Shown: positions 47,501 to 60,249 of the stretch, piece by piece
Layout of the letters: the number at the start of each line of letters is the position of its first letter
Position numbering within the stretch: position 1 is the stretch's first letter
Assembly (NCBI GenBank): GCA_964036155.1
Contig: OZ038422.1
Coordinates: 81,429,201 to 81,493,200, forward strand
Reading direction: 5' to 3'
Length of the DNA stretch: 64,000 nucleotides
DNA from: Diploscapter coronatus
Taxonomy: Eukaryota > Nematoda > Chromadorea > Rhabditida > Rhabditidae
Notes under the pieces: model-generated
Databases searched by the model: none
Seen by the model: the letters and a program-made list of their open reading frames with translations, nothing else
Told to the model about the DNA's origin: nothing
Program-made: the position numbers and the translations under genes

Positions 47501-48139
47501 ACATGAAACATATGAAGAAGTAAGTACTAAGCCAAATATTTGAAGAGGAAAAGGAGGTCCTGTTTCCCATTTTCCATTTATTAAAACCTGAATGAATTAT
47601 TTCATAGACTTGATTCGATCTTCTTACATCAACGCGACTCGTTTTTTGATATGTTTTAGGACCCCATCCACACAAACAATACAATTTGTCTTTGAAATAA
47701 GCCACAGATGCATGTTTACGCAATTCAGGAGGAGCTGGGCCTGTAAAATCCTTTGAATCGATCATTCAAGGATTTGTTAATAAGACCTCTTGAGTATTGT
47801 CGAGTATTCAAGTCATATATTTCAAAATATTTATTTTCGTCAATTCCAAAAATCTGAAATTTGAGAAATTATTCAAAATACCGAACATAAAAATTTACTT
47901 TATTCTGTGTAGTCGCTACTTTATATGGCTCATAACAATTGTGGAATTTTGCAATCTCTTCGACTGAGTAGGTGTATGAATTGAACAAGCCTATTCTTCC
48001 TTCATCTTTGTCATTATTTCGATAACGAACTAAATTATTACGAATCGTTTCAAAATCTCTTACTTAGCTTTCAACATAATTTCTTACGATAAAACAAAGA
48101 TTTATGCGAATTATTGATATTTCGGACTAGTTCATTCAT
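44504..48139 (-). pseudogene. tandem double-Kelch gene without F-box, interrupted by mariner
   Basis: Two Kelch arrays, each with the exon pattern of copies 1 and 2, lie head to tail (upstream array 48,139-45,650, downstream array 45,640-44,504). The F-box exon is replaced by a short open leader at ATG 48,139 (MNELVRNINNSHKSLFY), ending in the ancestral GTAAG donor in the right phase. The last exon of the upstream array lacks a stop and runs straight into the remnant end of the downstream F-box exon (HKILFY) before splicing in phase into the second array, so the ancestor encoded one fused double-Kelch protein, stop TAA 44,504. Every exon I checked is open. The mariner element sits in the coding exon a few bases before its donor, at AAATTA|TATGgtcata. 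Nearly identical blocks (45,230-45,600 versus 47,690-48,060) imply recent duplication or conversion. Confidence 0.75.
46212..47464 (+). mobile_element. mariner transposon, defective
   Basis: Exactly 1,253 bp, bounded by perfect 32-bp terminal inverted repeats (TTAGGTTGGATAGAAAGTCC..., 46,212-46,243 and 47,433-47,464) and flanked by TA on both sides, the mariner target duplication. Inside are transposase remnants in shifting frames: a GDTSLQENERSERPFS-type linker region near 46,530, VAGDESWILYDNDARHAIWL near 46,822, FLHDNARLYVAS near 47,087 and LAPSDYYLFRPLKLHL near 47,190, which fit the D,D34D catalytic layout. In-frame stops (for example TGA at about 46,631) and frame changes make this copy non-autonomous. 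Perfect ends suggest it could still be moved by an active relative. Confidence 0.95.
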
Positions 48140-48213
48140 TGTATTGCTAATCAATGGGATTTTAATTCCTTTTTGAAATTATCACTTCCATTTTAGTAAT
48201 GAATTGTTTATTT

Positions 48214-49770
<1,557 letters not shown>

Positions 49771-50044
49771 TTAATTTTTAAAATAAAAAATTTGTACTGA
49801 TTTAGGAAATAAATTCTACATTCATGCGTAAATGAATAAAAAATCAATAACCATTAGGAGCAAGAACGCAAGCTTTGACATTGAATGAGAGATGATAAGA
49901 GAATAGCAATGTTGAATATTTTGCGAGAAAAAGTGTTATCATAAAATTATAATTTTAACAAACGATTAGGAATTAAAAATAAACAAATAGAGGGATTTTT
50001 AATTCGTTGAACAATAATCTGCTCAATTTCGAGTACCATCCAAA

Positions 50045-50164
50045 ATGCCATCCCGCATTCAAATGAAACATGCTCAGGAAGAAGAAAGAGGGAGAAAGTA
50101 AGAAATTTTCATTTTAATAAATACTAGCCTTCCCTTGTCTAGGGCTTTTGCTTCGCAAAAGTAA
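50045..50164 (+). CDS. possible very small two-exon gene or leader exon
   Basis: ATG at 50,045 opens an exon rich in charged residues (MPSRIQMKHAQEEERGRK) with a good GTAAGA donor at 50,098. A TCTAG acceptor at 50,142 would add only AFASQK before a stop, giving 24 residues. It could instead be the first exon of a longer gene whose later exons I could not find. No homology is recognised. Confidence 0.2.
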
Positions 50165-50719
50165 ACCAAAACAACACTAACACCACAACAACTCCAGCAC
50201 CAAAACAAAATTTACAACAATTAGCATGCATTTCTCATTTCCATGCTCATACTCTCTCACACCATCAAAATTTTGAATTTCATAGCTCTCCCCTCCTGAA
50301 AATTCATTAAATCATAAAACTAAAATAGCGATTTTCTTTACTTTTATAATAATATTCAATTTTGCATTCCGCTAATTTGATAATTTACATCATTTTCTAA
50401 AATTTTTCAAAAATTTTGCAAGAAATTTCAAGTTCCTTTCATTCATAAAAATGCACAAAAAATCGACTCACTAAAGGAGAAATCACTTCTAATAAGGATA
50501 ATTTCCCAATTATCTGATCAAATCCAAACAAAACCTATACGTTGCACACCGCCGGAAAATTACGCATCTTTTGATGCAAACCCCATCTCAATTGGACGGT
50601 CACATCTCTAGATATAAACGTGTACAAACAGAGGGGCACACTTTACAAAAAAAAAAAACTAATAGAGTAGATAAACAAGATGGTATACTTATTGAATACA
50701 ATTTTATATGACAAATCTA
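50165..50719. other. gene-free AT-rich DNA
   Basis: Low-complexity A/C-rich stretch at about 50,150-50,230 and AT-rich sequence after it. Nothing supportable. Confidence 0.5.
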
Positions 50720-50773
50720 GATCACATTGGATGAAAAATGTTTCTTAGGTAGACCGGGGGCCATATCAGTCAT

Positions 50774-50840
50774 ATTATTTGGAAGAAGTGGTGGAGGGGG
50801 TGGTGGAAGAAGTGGTGGAAGTAGTGGTGGAAGAACTCTC
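50774..50840. repeat. GGTGGAAGW-type simple repeat
   Basis: About seven imperfect copies of GGTGGAAGA/GGTGGAAGT. All six frames stay open across it, giving Gly/Arg/Ser, Pro/Leu or Thr/Ser runs, so open frames here are not evidence of coding. A minus-strand frame from ATG 50,906 reading MPYGDSSDSNSLGTTDYPS and then Thr/Ser runs is the least implausible. Confidence 0.5.
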
Positions 50841-51052
50841 GGACGGAGTGGATGGATAATCAGTGGTTCCAAGGCTGTTGGAGTCAGAACTGTCACCGTA
50901 CGGCATTGTTGATTGTACACAATGGATTACTGTATGGAATTGATGTAACTAAAAAGCTAAATTAAGTCTGTTTCAAAGTAAAGTACAAATAATGATCAAA
51001 TATGATATTATATATAAAGGGACTGGGATGCTTTTAAGTCAATGTAAAAACG

Positions 51053-51146
51053 GGACACCCCCGATTCAGAATTTTTTTGTGAATAGGTCCCCTGTTGGCA
51101 CTAACAAAATAGTTCTGAATTGGGCAGTTCTGGATCGGGGGCGTTC
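51053..51146. repeat. short inverted repeat
   Basis: GGACACCCCCGATTCAGAA at about 51,054-51,072 is mirrored by TTCTGGATCGGGGGCGTTCC at about 51,128-51,147, with 55 bp between. MITE-like. Confidence 0.55.
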
Positions 51147-51147
51147 C

Positions 51148-52799
51148 GTAAATACATTAAATATTAGCCAATAATTTAAATAAATTTTCAAGCCTTTTAT
51201 ATTAGTTGCGCACCAGCAGTTTATCACTTTCCCGGGGGTGTGTCCTATTTGCGCTTGATGATACCGTATTTGTTAAAGAGCATTATTTCATTGAAATGAG
51301 AGGAAATTTCGTTGACAAGTAAAAAAGCAATAATAGCAGCGCCATGATGGCGCTATCAAGTTCTTATTAACTCTAGACTCAACATTGTTTATGACCATAG
51401 AGAGATAATTAGAAAATGTAAGTCAGCAGGGCAATTACGAAAAGCCACCACATTTTTTTCTTATATTTCACCGGTTTACTTCACTATTTTGCATTTTTTC
51501 ATACGATAACTACTAAAGCTAACACACTTTTTTCAAACTTTCGCATTTTAACGTTCGGGGATCAACTATAGCCGAACTTTAGGAGTTTTCAGAATCAGAA
51601 TTGGACTTCGCACGACTCTGATAGATTATATATGGACTGCATACAATTAATTATCATAAACTACTCAAGATTTCGTTTTTGAAAATGAAGAATGCACAAG
51701 TATAAAATTTTCGGCAGATTTCGAGGCAACGGACGACTGACATCGATTTGTGGAGTGGTGCTGGGGTATAAGCGACAACCTGAAAACCTCATGACATATT
51801 TTAAAGTTTTATTTTTGTTTGAAAGCCGCGTGGGATGAGGACAACACAAGACATACGGTAATCTAGGTCATCACACTCAGGCTAAAATCACATTATTTGG
51901 CAGTCTGAACAATTAGTAGCTCTATCCGGATAATTCCTAGCCTGGAAGTCGTAGTCTTCCAGATATTAGTTTCAGGGCCATAGCACACAGTACAGTAATT
52001 CAGGCAACGAATTCGGGATTATAATTCTTCACAGCCTTTTCATCTCAACTCGTTATTTCAAGCTCTATCATTCGTTTTGAATATTCTGGGTAAACTTGAG
52101 CGTATTTATTTCGTTTATTCAGCAAACTCGGCTATTTCAAGGCATAAGAATCTCGGAAATCAATGAAAAGTGCTCATAAGTAGTCAAAAATTAGCATACT
52201 CTACATCTACATTTAATTCCCTTCAATTTCATTTATGATTTCCCTAGGTAGTGAATTTCCACTTGTCTCCAGCAATATCCCCTAGAGTTAACTATAGTAA
52301 GTTTATAGGATCTGACAGAAATAGAGGTTTTTGAGATGTCTGATTACCGGAATACATCATAGATACCCTAAATCGCTTACCAAAATGAACCATTCTATCA
52401 TGTCTTACTATTCTAGAGGTCTATAGCTCAATGCATCCATCTCTGGAGTCACTGGGCTCGCTCATGTATAGGGCGTTTCAAGTTTATCTCCCTATTTTAC
52501 TTTTAAAATAGTTTTTTAATTTTATTTTTCATCCAAATTGAATATAGTTTTTTGAATGAAACTCTCCTTACCTTATGGTTTTGTTTGGTATAACTCTTGA
52601 GTCGAGACCAATTACCCATACCCATAAAAGCATGTTTTTTTTTGCAAAGTTAATTTTTGATACCTAAAAAATGTAAAAATTCATAACTTCCTTATTTCTG
52701 GACCAAATTGAATGATTCTTTTTTTATTTTGTAGATTTTGTCGAAGGGAATATAGCAAAATATAAAGAAATTTTTGGGAATTATTTTTGGCGGGAAAAA
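51148..52799. other. gene-free stretch
   Basis: No exon recognised. A small palindrome (AGCGCCATGATGGCGCT, near 51,340) and AT-rich sequence are all that stand out. Confidence 0.45.
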
Positions 52800-52804
52800 T
52801 GAAA

Positions 52805-53160
52805 AGTTATCGTATATGCCTGTACTGTGTTTACAAGTGTAATTTGAGTTAACGGCGGAGTTTTTCATGAAATCTTGTAGAACGCTTCAAACTGATCAAC
52901 TTTTGTTCCAGAACTTATTCTAGAATGTGCACACACAGGGAAATATGATTTTTTGAAAAACTGTACTATAAAGGCAAAATGCTGAATTTGGTCATTGCAT
53001 TTCAAAAAATTCTGGAGCCTCAGTGATAATGAATTCAAGGTTGACCCTTGAACAAAAGTTGTTCACCATGTCAATTTACACAACATACTGGAAAGTACGA
53101 GTTTTTCAACGTAATTTACGCATAAACGTAGTACGAGTATATGAGGTAACTTCGGATAAT
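52805..53160. repeat. dispersed inverted-repeat element, copy A
   Basis: The left part (52,837-52,955), read in reverse, closely matches 60,280-60,395. The right part (53,020-53,160) matches 60,595-60,715 and 60,380-60,440 in direct orientation. Both ends carry a GTACGAGTATATGRGGTAACTT-like motif, inverted at the left. This is a mosaic repeat family that makes up much of the 52-61 kb region. Confidence 0.6.
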
Positions 53161-54095
53161 TTTTTCCCGTCAAAATTAATTTCTAAAAATTTTATTTTTA
53201 TTTTTGCCACATTCTTCTCGGCAAGATCTACTAAATAAAAAAGGAATCATTCAATTTGGTCCACAAACAAGAAAGTTATGGGAGATCAAAACTGACACTA
53301 TGCTAGAATTACCTTGGTTTTACGCATTCGAACGCATTTTTCGTGGTTTCGACCATGATGATTTTAATCAAAACTGGTCATATCTTGTGTATAATTGAAT
53401 CCTCTTTCTCATGGGCTAATATTTAGCTTTCGATCGAACTTCTTTTTGGTCGAAAAAAATCGAAAACTGAAATGAGTTAAAGTCTAAATTTCGAATTTTT
53501 AATTTTTTGACGGGAAACTATTAGCCCTAGCAGATGGTCATAGTTACATTATTTGTAGAGTTTTTCATGGGTTATTCAATGCTGAAAGCCTTATTCGATT
53601 TGGTCCAAAATAAAGAAGTTATGATTTTTTTCCGAGGTCGGATCTGTCAAAACTTTAGACTACCGTAATCCGCTACAGTAATCGATTTACAAAAACGGAC
53701 AGCACCACGAGAATCAGCGTGAAAAACTGAACAATATATGTGAAAATCAGTCTGTTTATTAAAAAGTTTTCTTTGTACTGTTTTCAGTCCTTATATAAGG
53801 AAAATGCATGGGTTGTCAACTTTGGGCCCTCATAACTTAGGTGAATCGACCTTTATTTTTGATTTCCTTTTTTCAACAATGCTCTACATTGACTGTAGTT
53901 TATCATAGATATAGTTAAAAATATGGTCATTGAACAAAAATTTTCAGGAGAGCCGATTTTGTGCAAAAACGGGGGTAAAAAATCATCGATTTTCACTTCG
54001 GACCCACTTTTTGTCCCAAGCAATTGGCTGACTCCCGGAAAACTATATATTATAAGATGGACAATTACATGGGCTATCTCATGCTTTTTAAATTT
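53161..54095. other. repeat-rich gene-free stretch
   Basis: AT-rich. It includes AAAAGTTTTCTTTGTACTG near 53,760, echoing the palindromic-element arms. No gene. Confidence 0.4.
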
Positions 54096-54252
54096 TTCGA
54101 AAACCTTTTATAGCAAAAAAGTTTTCTTTGTACCATTTAAAGAGCATTTTGTCACATAAATCGCGATTTTCAAATTAGCATAATTCCGCCCACTTTTGAA
54201 GGCGGAGCCTAATCTCCTCGATTTTATGATTAGGATCCTTAGGGGTATCCAA
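54096..54252 (-). repeat. diverged relic of the giant inverted-repeat arm
   Basis: TCGAAAACCTTTTATAGCAAAAAAGTTTTCTTTGTACC and CGCCCACTTTTGAAGGCGGAGCCTAATCTCC...AGGATCCTTAGGGGTATCCA correspond, in order, to the outer arm at 23,870-24,040 but are clearly diverged, so the family is older than the 19.65-24.11 kb copy. Confidence 0.6.
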
Positions 54253-55676
54253 CTCTATGAGCAAATTACAATTTTTCAGACTTTTTCTGAAATGCATAAA
54301 ACTGTTCGAGTCTTACAAATAAACTCTTAAATAGAAGATTCTACTATAACTTATTTCCTATTGCTCTGCTAGATTGTATGCAATCCATGCCATATTACTA
54401 TTGCTCATACTTTCATATTTTATCAGCTTTAGCTGTCATTCTAAATGCCATTCTTTTCAACTATCAACAGAAGACATTTAGGAGGACAGCGAAAACTGAG
54501 CAGAAAGGCACTTTGCGTCTAAAATGGCGCAGTCTTCACAATGAATGACATTTGATAAGGCAGACAGTCGATGGAGAGATAATAGATTCAGCCATCCAAA
54601 GCACAGATTAGCCTATTCGAAAAACATAAAAATTTTAACACTTTATAGTTCTGAACGAGGGAAAGCTACAATTAATGATAAGCGATTGCATTCTTTCGAT
54701 TTGAGTCGAGAGAATAGCAAAAACTATGAAAAAGCGCAAAATATATGAAAAATCGAGAACAAAAATGGAAAATTCAAATATTCCTATTCGAAAATTTTGA
54801 GCACGTTTTGCGCATCCGTAAGTTTTCCAGTATTCAACGATAATCGATCAGGTCATAAATAATTATTGCCAAGGAATATCAGACTTTGATGAAGCCCAAT
54901 AAAATTATTATAACGCCTTCTCGATATTGTTAGGTATTAACAACTTTGAGAACTACTGAATATACGATATCTCAAATTTAGATAACAAGACCCTTTATTA
55001 TTTTCCATAAATACATATGATATACATATAAAGTATAAAAATATGATATATGTAGATGTAGATAATAGAAATACAAAATGCCATAAAAGAATATAAAGAT
55101 GAAATTAATCGTAAACAAAAATGTAGCATACTCATTATTAATTTAAAAAAGAAGATAAAGGTTACAGCAGCGCATAGCAGTGATTTTTAGCTTGCCAAAG
55201 GCATGCAATATATAAAATATAAAGCAAATATATTCGAAAGTTCGATATATTCTTACATAATTAGAGACCGCAAGCTCCGCCCACTCGCTGGAGTCAAAGT
55301 CAAGGAAGGCAACTTCGTCAAAAATTTCAACAAATTCTAGCAAATTTGCGAATTTATTTTTTTCTGATTTTTCTTTTCCCACTATTAGATATGAGCCTAG
55401 GGAACATTTTTGCTTCCGGAACATACCCCCGAAGCACGAGTTGAGTCCGCGAAAATCTATACTGAAATTTTAAAATCGCTAGTGTGAGCTTCATAGGCCA
55501 TGCTCATAAGCGCTCACACGGAATATGAAAGATTACATTTTTCTGGTTATTTTGTGATAGAAAATGCATCGCTTTTCAGCCCGGCGCAGGTCGGCACTCC
55601 AAAAAATCATTTTCCTTAGTAAAAAAAGCACGTGCGCCCCGTTTAACAGCGTACTGATTCGTCAGAGAGTCCCAAA
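54253..55676. other. gene-free stretch
   Basis: No exon recognised. A TA-rich run occurs near 55,010-55,070. Confidence 0.4.
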
Positions 55677-55736
55677 ATTTACCTCTTATATATAATTTCA
55701 TAATGTATTTACCTCTTATATATAATTTCATAATGT
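55677..55736. repeat. 30-bp direct tandem duplication
   Basis: Two exact copies of a 30-bp unit beginning ATTTACCTCTTATATATAAT. The same motif bounds the small element at 59,889-60,041. Confidence 0.9.
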
Positions 55737-56379
55737 AATTTTCCCCAAATGACATTTTGAAAAAAATCTGCTCCGACAGAAAAATCAATTCGGATGCGCT
55801 GATCACGAATCTGAAGTCCGTTTTCAAAAATTTCGCTCGGTAAGCTCAGGAAAATTAGGTAAAGTTGAAAAAAAGTTCCGGCAAAGAAACATACTACAAG
55901 TTTGAGAGTAGGCTCATGTTAAAGAGCTCGGTGAGTAGGTTATGAATCACGGTTCCTTTTTGAATTTCGACTTATTGGAAGGTCAGAAAAATAAAAATTC
56001 AAAAATTTAAATAATTTTTGCAAAAAATGCAAAAGCGCCCGAAGATTGAAGTTATATGCAAAGGCATAGGTTGAAGTAACAGGCCTAACGCACTGCCACT
56101 ACGCCATAGAGAATACAGCCACCAGTCGATGCAACTGACTCTTATTATTATGCACGCAACGCAGAGTAAAGGAAAGAGTAATGAGAGCCGGAAGGAGATA
56201 ACAGAAAAGAGGAAGATATGCTAATTTTTGCGTAAAATCGTTAATTACCTCTACTATATAATTACATAACCACCCCTTTTTTAAATTTCAATTTTCATTC
56301 AAAATTTTCATATTTTCATACCAACTATACAAATCGACTATGGAGATTTCAAAACTAAAATCGATTTTCAATTTTGATC
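55737..56379. other. gene-free stretch
   Basis: On the minus strand TGGCGTAGTGGCAGTGCGTTAGGC near 56,080-56,110 looks like a tRNA A-box, possibly a SINE relic. Nothing else. Confidence 0.35.
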
Positions 56380-56980
56380 TCGAAAAACGACCTATACAGG
56401 ATGGATAGCCGATATCACGAGGATTCCAAGTCTGGTTTCAATTTTTACCCTTTTTGATTTTCGAAAATTGCATCAGATTGATGCAGTATGCGCATTATAG
56501 GGGCCGACCGCAAGGGGGAGAGACAACAGCAGGTCGCAGTCGAGTGGTAGAGTGGTGGATTGGGAAGGGGGCGCCTGAGGTCATTTATATTCTTTGAGAG
56601 TTCGGCTTTCTTCAACGGTTATTGTTCTTGCAAAAATTGACATTAATTTTTTTTTACCTTTATTTTCAACTTTTTCTGCCAAGATTTTTATCGAATTTTT
56701 AATGCCGTTTTCATTAATTTATTCAAACTGAAACATTTACAAACTTGTGAATTATAATTATTTGGTATATTTCCAGGAAAAGATACACGGATTTCAAGAG
56801 GGTGTGATATGCAACATTTTTCCTCATATAACTCTCGAAAGATATACAGACACTTATGAAAATGGGTAGAAATTAATGCAATTTTCAAAAATCATCAAGC
56901 GGGCAAAAATGGAAACCAGATTTGAAATCCTCATGACGTCGGCTATCTCTCTGTATAGGTCGTTTTTCGAAGTGTGGAGT
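56380..56980. repeat. inverted-repeat element with ~95-bp ends
   Basis: GAAAAACGACCTATACAGG...GATAGCCGATATCACGAGGATT...TCTGGTTTCAATTTTTACCC at 56,383-56,475 is repeated in reverse at about 56,880-56,978 with moderate divergence. The 400-bp interior has a GC-rich section with an A-box-like GAGTGGTAGAGTGG near 56,540. Confidence 0.65.
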
Positions 56981-57064
56981 CCCGTATATGCCTACTCCTT
57001 GTCAGAAATTACCAGTACAAACGATAAACTCTTTGAATTCTAATGTTGATTTAGAATTGGTGAA

Positions 57065-57118
57065 GCCAAGGGGCGAGCGAAGGGCCTGCGTTAGCAGGCG
57101 CTGAGCGAGGTCCTTGGC
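57065..57118. repeat. GC-rich hairpin, member 1
   Basis: GCCAAGG ... CCTTGGC closes an outer stem, with an inner GCCTGCGTTAGCAGGC stem and the phrases GCGAGCGAAG and TGAGCGAGG. It stands out from surrounding AT-rich DNA. Confidence 0.7.
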
Positions 57119-58077
57119 AAGCCAGAATTTCATCTCAGATTAAAATTATGAAAATTTTCGGATGGTATAAATTTCGATTCAACATGATTTTGAATTTGAA
57201 TCTAGCAGAAACATAGGTAGAAATTCCAAAATTAGCATTCAAATTGTGTTAGAAATTTCCGATCACTTTTTTCCAACCCATCTGACCGGATTCCTAATTG
57301 ATCATTATGGAACATTGTTTTTGTATGACATACTTTGGGTTTCTTTCTCAAACTTTGTAGCTGGAAACTTTCTCCAAAATCCTCAAAAATCGCGAATTTT
57401 GGATATCGAAACTCCGGAATCTCTAAAATTAAGGACCTTCCAAAAACCTCCATATCAAACTCTGAAACTATGATATCGATTGCCTATCATGTGTTCCAGC
57501 ATTTTTCATTTTACAAAAATACGCACAAATGTGCACATCAAAGCTAACAAAATTTTCTCAGATTCAAAATTTGAGAAAAAAAATTCTAAGTCACAAAGAG
57601 AGGTGCAGCAAAGTTCACCATGAGTCGAAGTTGAATAATGAAATTCACCCACTGAACTATTTTCAGAGGTCTACTAAAGAGCATTCTGTTCCGGTAAATA
57701 CCACCAGTCATGCTGATATAAAATTATCTCGTGATTATCAATTCCGAAAATCCATTTCGTCTCTCTAAACATAGGCGAGTAAATTGACTGTTTTTGAATG
57801 ATTCTGAAGATAATTGTGATCTGGCTATTTTTTCTTAAACAATTTTACAAATGAAGTAAGTAAGAGAATTTCATATTGAAGAATTAGTTCATGCGAACTT
57901 ATTCCAATCAATCTTCATTCTCATTTCAGTTTCCAAATTTCAGATTAAATTTGGAATAATCTTCACAGCGCTTTTAAAAGTAATAATGTCAAAGTAAATG
58001 GTTCATTCTAATCGACAAATAATATCGAATTTAGTTTATTTGAGATAAATATTTAGTAGAGTTAATTAAAATTCTAA
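57119..58077. other. gene-free stretch
   Basis: Overlapping short open frames at 57,232-57,768 on both strands. None shows splice-compatible extension or a known motif. Confidence 0.4.
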
Positions 58078-58145
58078 CAGCCAGCCGAAGACTGGCACTA
58101 GGACGACGAGTGAGCGGGTTCGAAGCGCTCGCGAGCGAGGAGTTC
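58078..58145. repeat. GC-rich hairpin, member 2
   Basis: CAGCCGAAGACTGGCACTAGG, then GAGTGAGCGGGTTCGAAGCG and CTCGCGAGCGAGGAG. Shares the GAGCGAG wording of the other two members and is followed by ATTTCATAATATAA. Confidence 0.55.
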
Positions 58146-59216
58146 TATTTCATAATATAAAGCGTCTGAAAAATCATTTTGAAAAAATTTGTTTCATTAG
58201 AATAGTCAATTCGGATGCGTAGAACGCGAATTGGAAGTTCAGTTTAAAAATTATGATAAGCTCAGCAAAGCCTCGGAAGTTGAACAAATTTCCCGGCGGG
58301 GAATTAATCTATAAGTAGGGACTGTCAGCCCTTTCTTTGCACTAGATACAGATGTTGACAACTTTGGCTTTTCCAGAATTACTTAGTTACTAATAAGTAT
58401 TTTGCTGACATCCAGAAGGGATTTGTTTCACGTGGTAATATCAATTTTTCTGGAAGTCCGCAATTGGGCATCAAATATGATGGAAACTGAAAAATCGAGT
58501 GTAAAATGTCCGAACTTATGGAACGCTTGATTCTTTTTGCATACATCAGTAGATTAACTTGTATTTTATTGATTAAAACCGATTTGGTCAAAATTCGTGA
58601 TGACCGAAAAAGATATGATAACAATTGTATGCGCAATTCAGTATTGCATGCACCATTTTGGAAAAGGGAAATATAGGAGAAAGGGATTCGTTGGATTTGT
58701 TGAGTTCTCGGGATTAATTTGTGATAATTAGTTTATGAAAATAAAACCTTTAAATATTTTAAATGATTTTTTTTTCAAAAATCATCAATTTATTCGTTCG
58801 CTTATTTCCCTATCCCTCTCGCTCTTTCGTCTGCGTCTTTCCATTTTCTCTTTTCTTCCCCGCGTCGCGGCGCCTCTCATTCCACAGGGATGTACGGAGT
58901 TCAAAGAATGTTTAATTCGGACCCGGTAGTTTTTTTCGAGTTCGAACTCAAACTTGGGATTCGATACGTGCCATTTCAGTCTAATTGGACTTGACTCGGA
59001 CTCTGCATTTATAGCAGCATCCTATCGTTGCAAATGTTGTTATTTTGCACAACAATTTATTCGGAAGAAAAACAACAACAAGTTGTCAAAGTACAAAGGA
59101 AAAAATCTGGAGAAAAGTAGTGATTGTCGTAAGCTAAAGATTACTTACAATTAGACAGTTATGTGAAGGCATAGCTTTTGATTTTCCATTCTATTTTTGA
59201 GTTACTATTTCACTAC
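58146..59216. other. gene-free stretch with one repeat relic
   Basis: CAGGGATGTACGGAGTTC at 58,887-58,905 and TTCGGACCCGG nearby are half of the short palindromic repeat family. No gene is recognised. Confidence 0.4.
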
Positions 59217-59292
59217 CAGGGATGTGCAAGAGTCCTTTAGAGAAAAAAGCGCGACGAAATAGTGCACCGAGTCCGAGTCCCGTACATCCTTG
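59217..59292. repeat. short palindromic repeat family member
   Basis: CAGGGATGTGCAAGAGTCC at the left and CGAGTCCCGTACATCCTTG at the right, 76 bp in total, in inverted relation. Confidence 0.55.
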
Positions 59293-59888
59293 CTCATTCC
59301 TGGAGGGTGTGCGTTGTTCAACAGAACTTTTGTTGAACAATACTATGGACTTCTCATTCCTCCTGTCCACACTTTGGTAGCAAAAACGCATTTTAATAGT
59401 TTCGATTCTTCTTTAATTTTGAAATTAATTTAATTTTTCAAGATTAACTCTTTTCGTAAATTGAAAGTTATGGGCAAAATCTACAAAATAGTGTATAATA
59501 TTATGACCCATAATGTCACATCTATGATTTTAGCTGGCGTCCTTATCTATAAATCTGAAAGTAGACTCATATGAAAGAGCCCGGCGAGTAGGTAAACGAG
59601 TTTCAACTATTTTTTTTGGAATTTGACTTATTAGAAGGCCAGAAAAAAGTTTGGAGTAGAAAGAATTGAAACTGAAGAATACTCTTTTTCAATTTCTCAT
59701 TACAGAGAAAATGGTCGAATTTGACAAAAATTAGCACTTATGCTAATTAAAAAGGTCAAATCGCAATAAAACTGCGTTGCACACTGGGTCACTGCTACCT
59801 TTCGAATCATTTACATTTTGTGGGGTTTCCATTGACAGGTACTGACATTTAAGCTCAGACAGAAACACTCTAGAAGAATATTAAAAAG
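59293..59888. other. gene-free stretch
   Basis: AT-rich. No exon or RNA gene is recognised. Confidence 0.4.
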
Positions 59889-60045
59889 GGATATATAAGA
59901 GGTAAATTTAAATTCATGACAGAAAAATTTTGATTTTTTAAAATAAATTGGGCTGCGCAGCAGCCCCTAGGCAGGGCAAGCGAGCGGCCGCGAAGCGGCC
60001 GTGAGCGCGGTCTGTCTATTTACCTCTTATATATAATTTCATTAT
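59889..60045. repeat. small inverted-repeat element with GC-rich core (hairpin member 3)
   Basis: Ends ATATATAAGAGGTAAATTT and ATTTACCTCTTATATATAAT are inverted. The core (about 59,950-60,015) is strikingly GC-rich: GGGCTGCGCAGCAGCCC and GAGCGGCCGCGAAGCGGCCG form perfect hairpins, followed by TGAGCGCGG. Confidence 0.75.
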
Positions 60046-60249
60046 CGTTATTTTAATTTTTTTCTCAATTTGCACCCGATTATTGCATTCAATATGGAAA
60101 ATTCTTCAGCTTTCACTGTTCTTTCGGAAGACAACGACGCTTTGACTAGGCCACGCCCACTAATAGTGCACGGCAAAGTCATTACATGCTAGTGGTTAAA
60201 ATAAATGCTTGACGAAGAAAATAGGAAAAAAGGGGTTTTCGAATATCGT

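Noticed and set aside
50717..50920. Proline-rich or glycine-rich protein gene
   Set aside because: A 9-bp simple repeat keeps all frames open, so no frame can be preferred.
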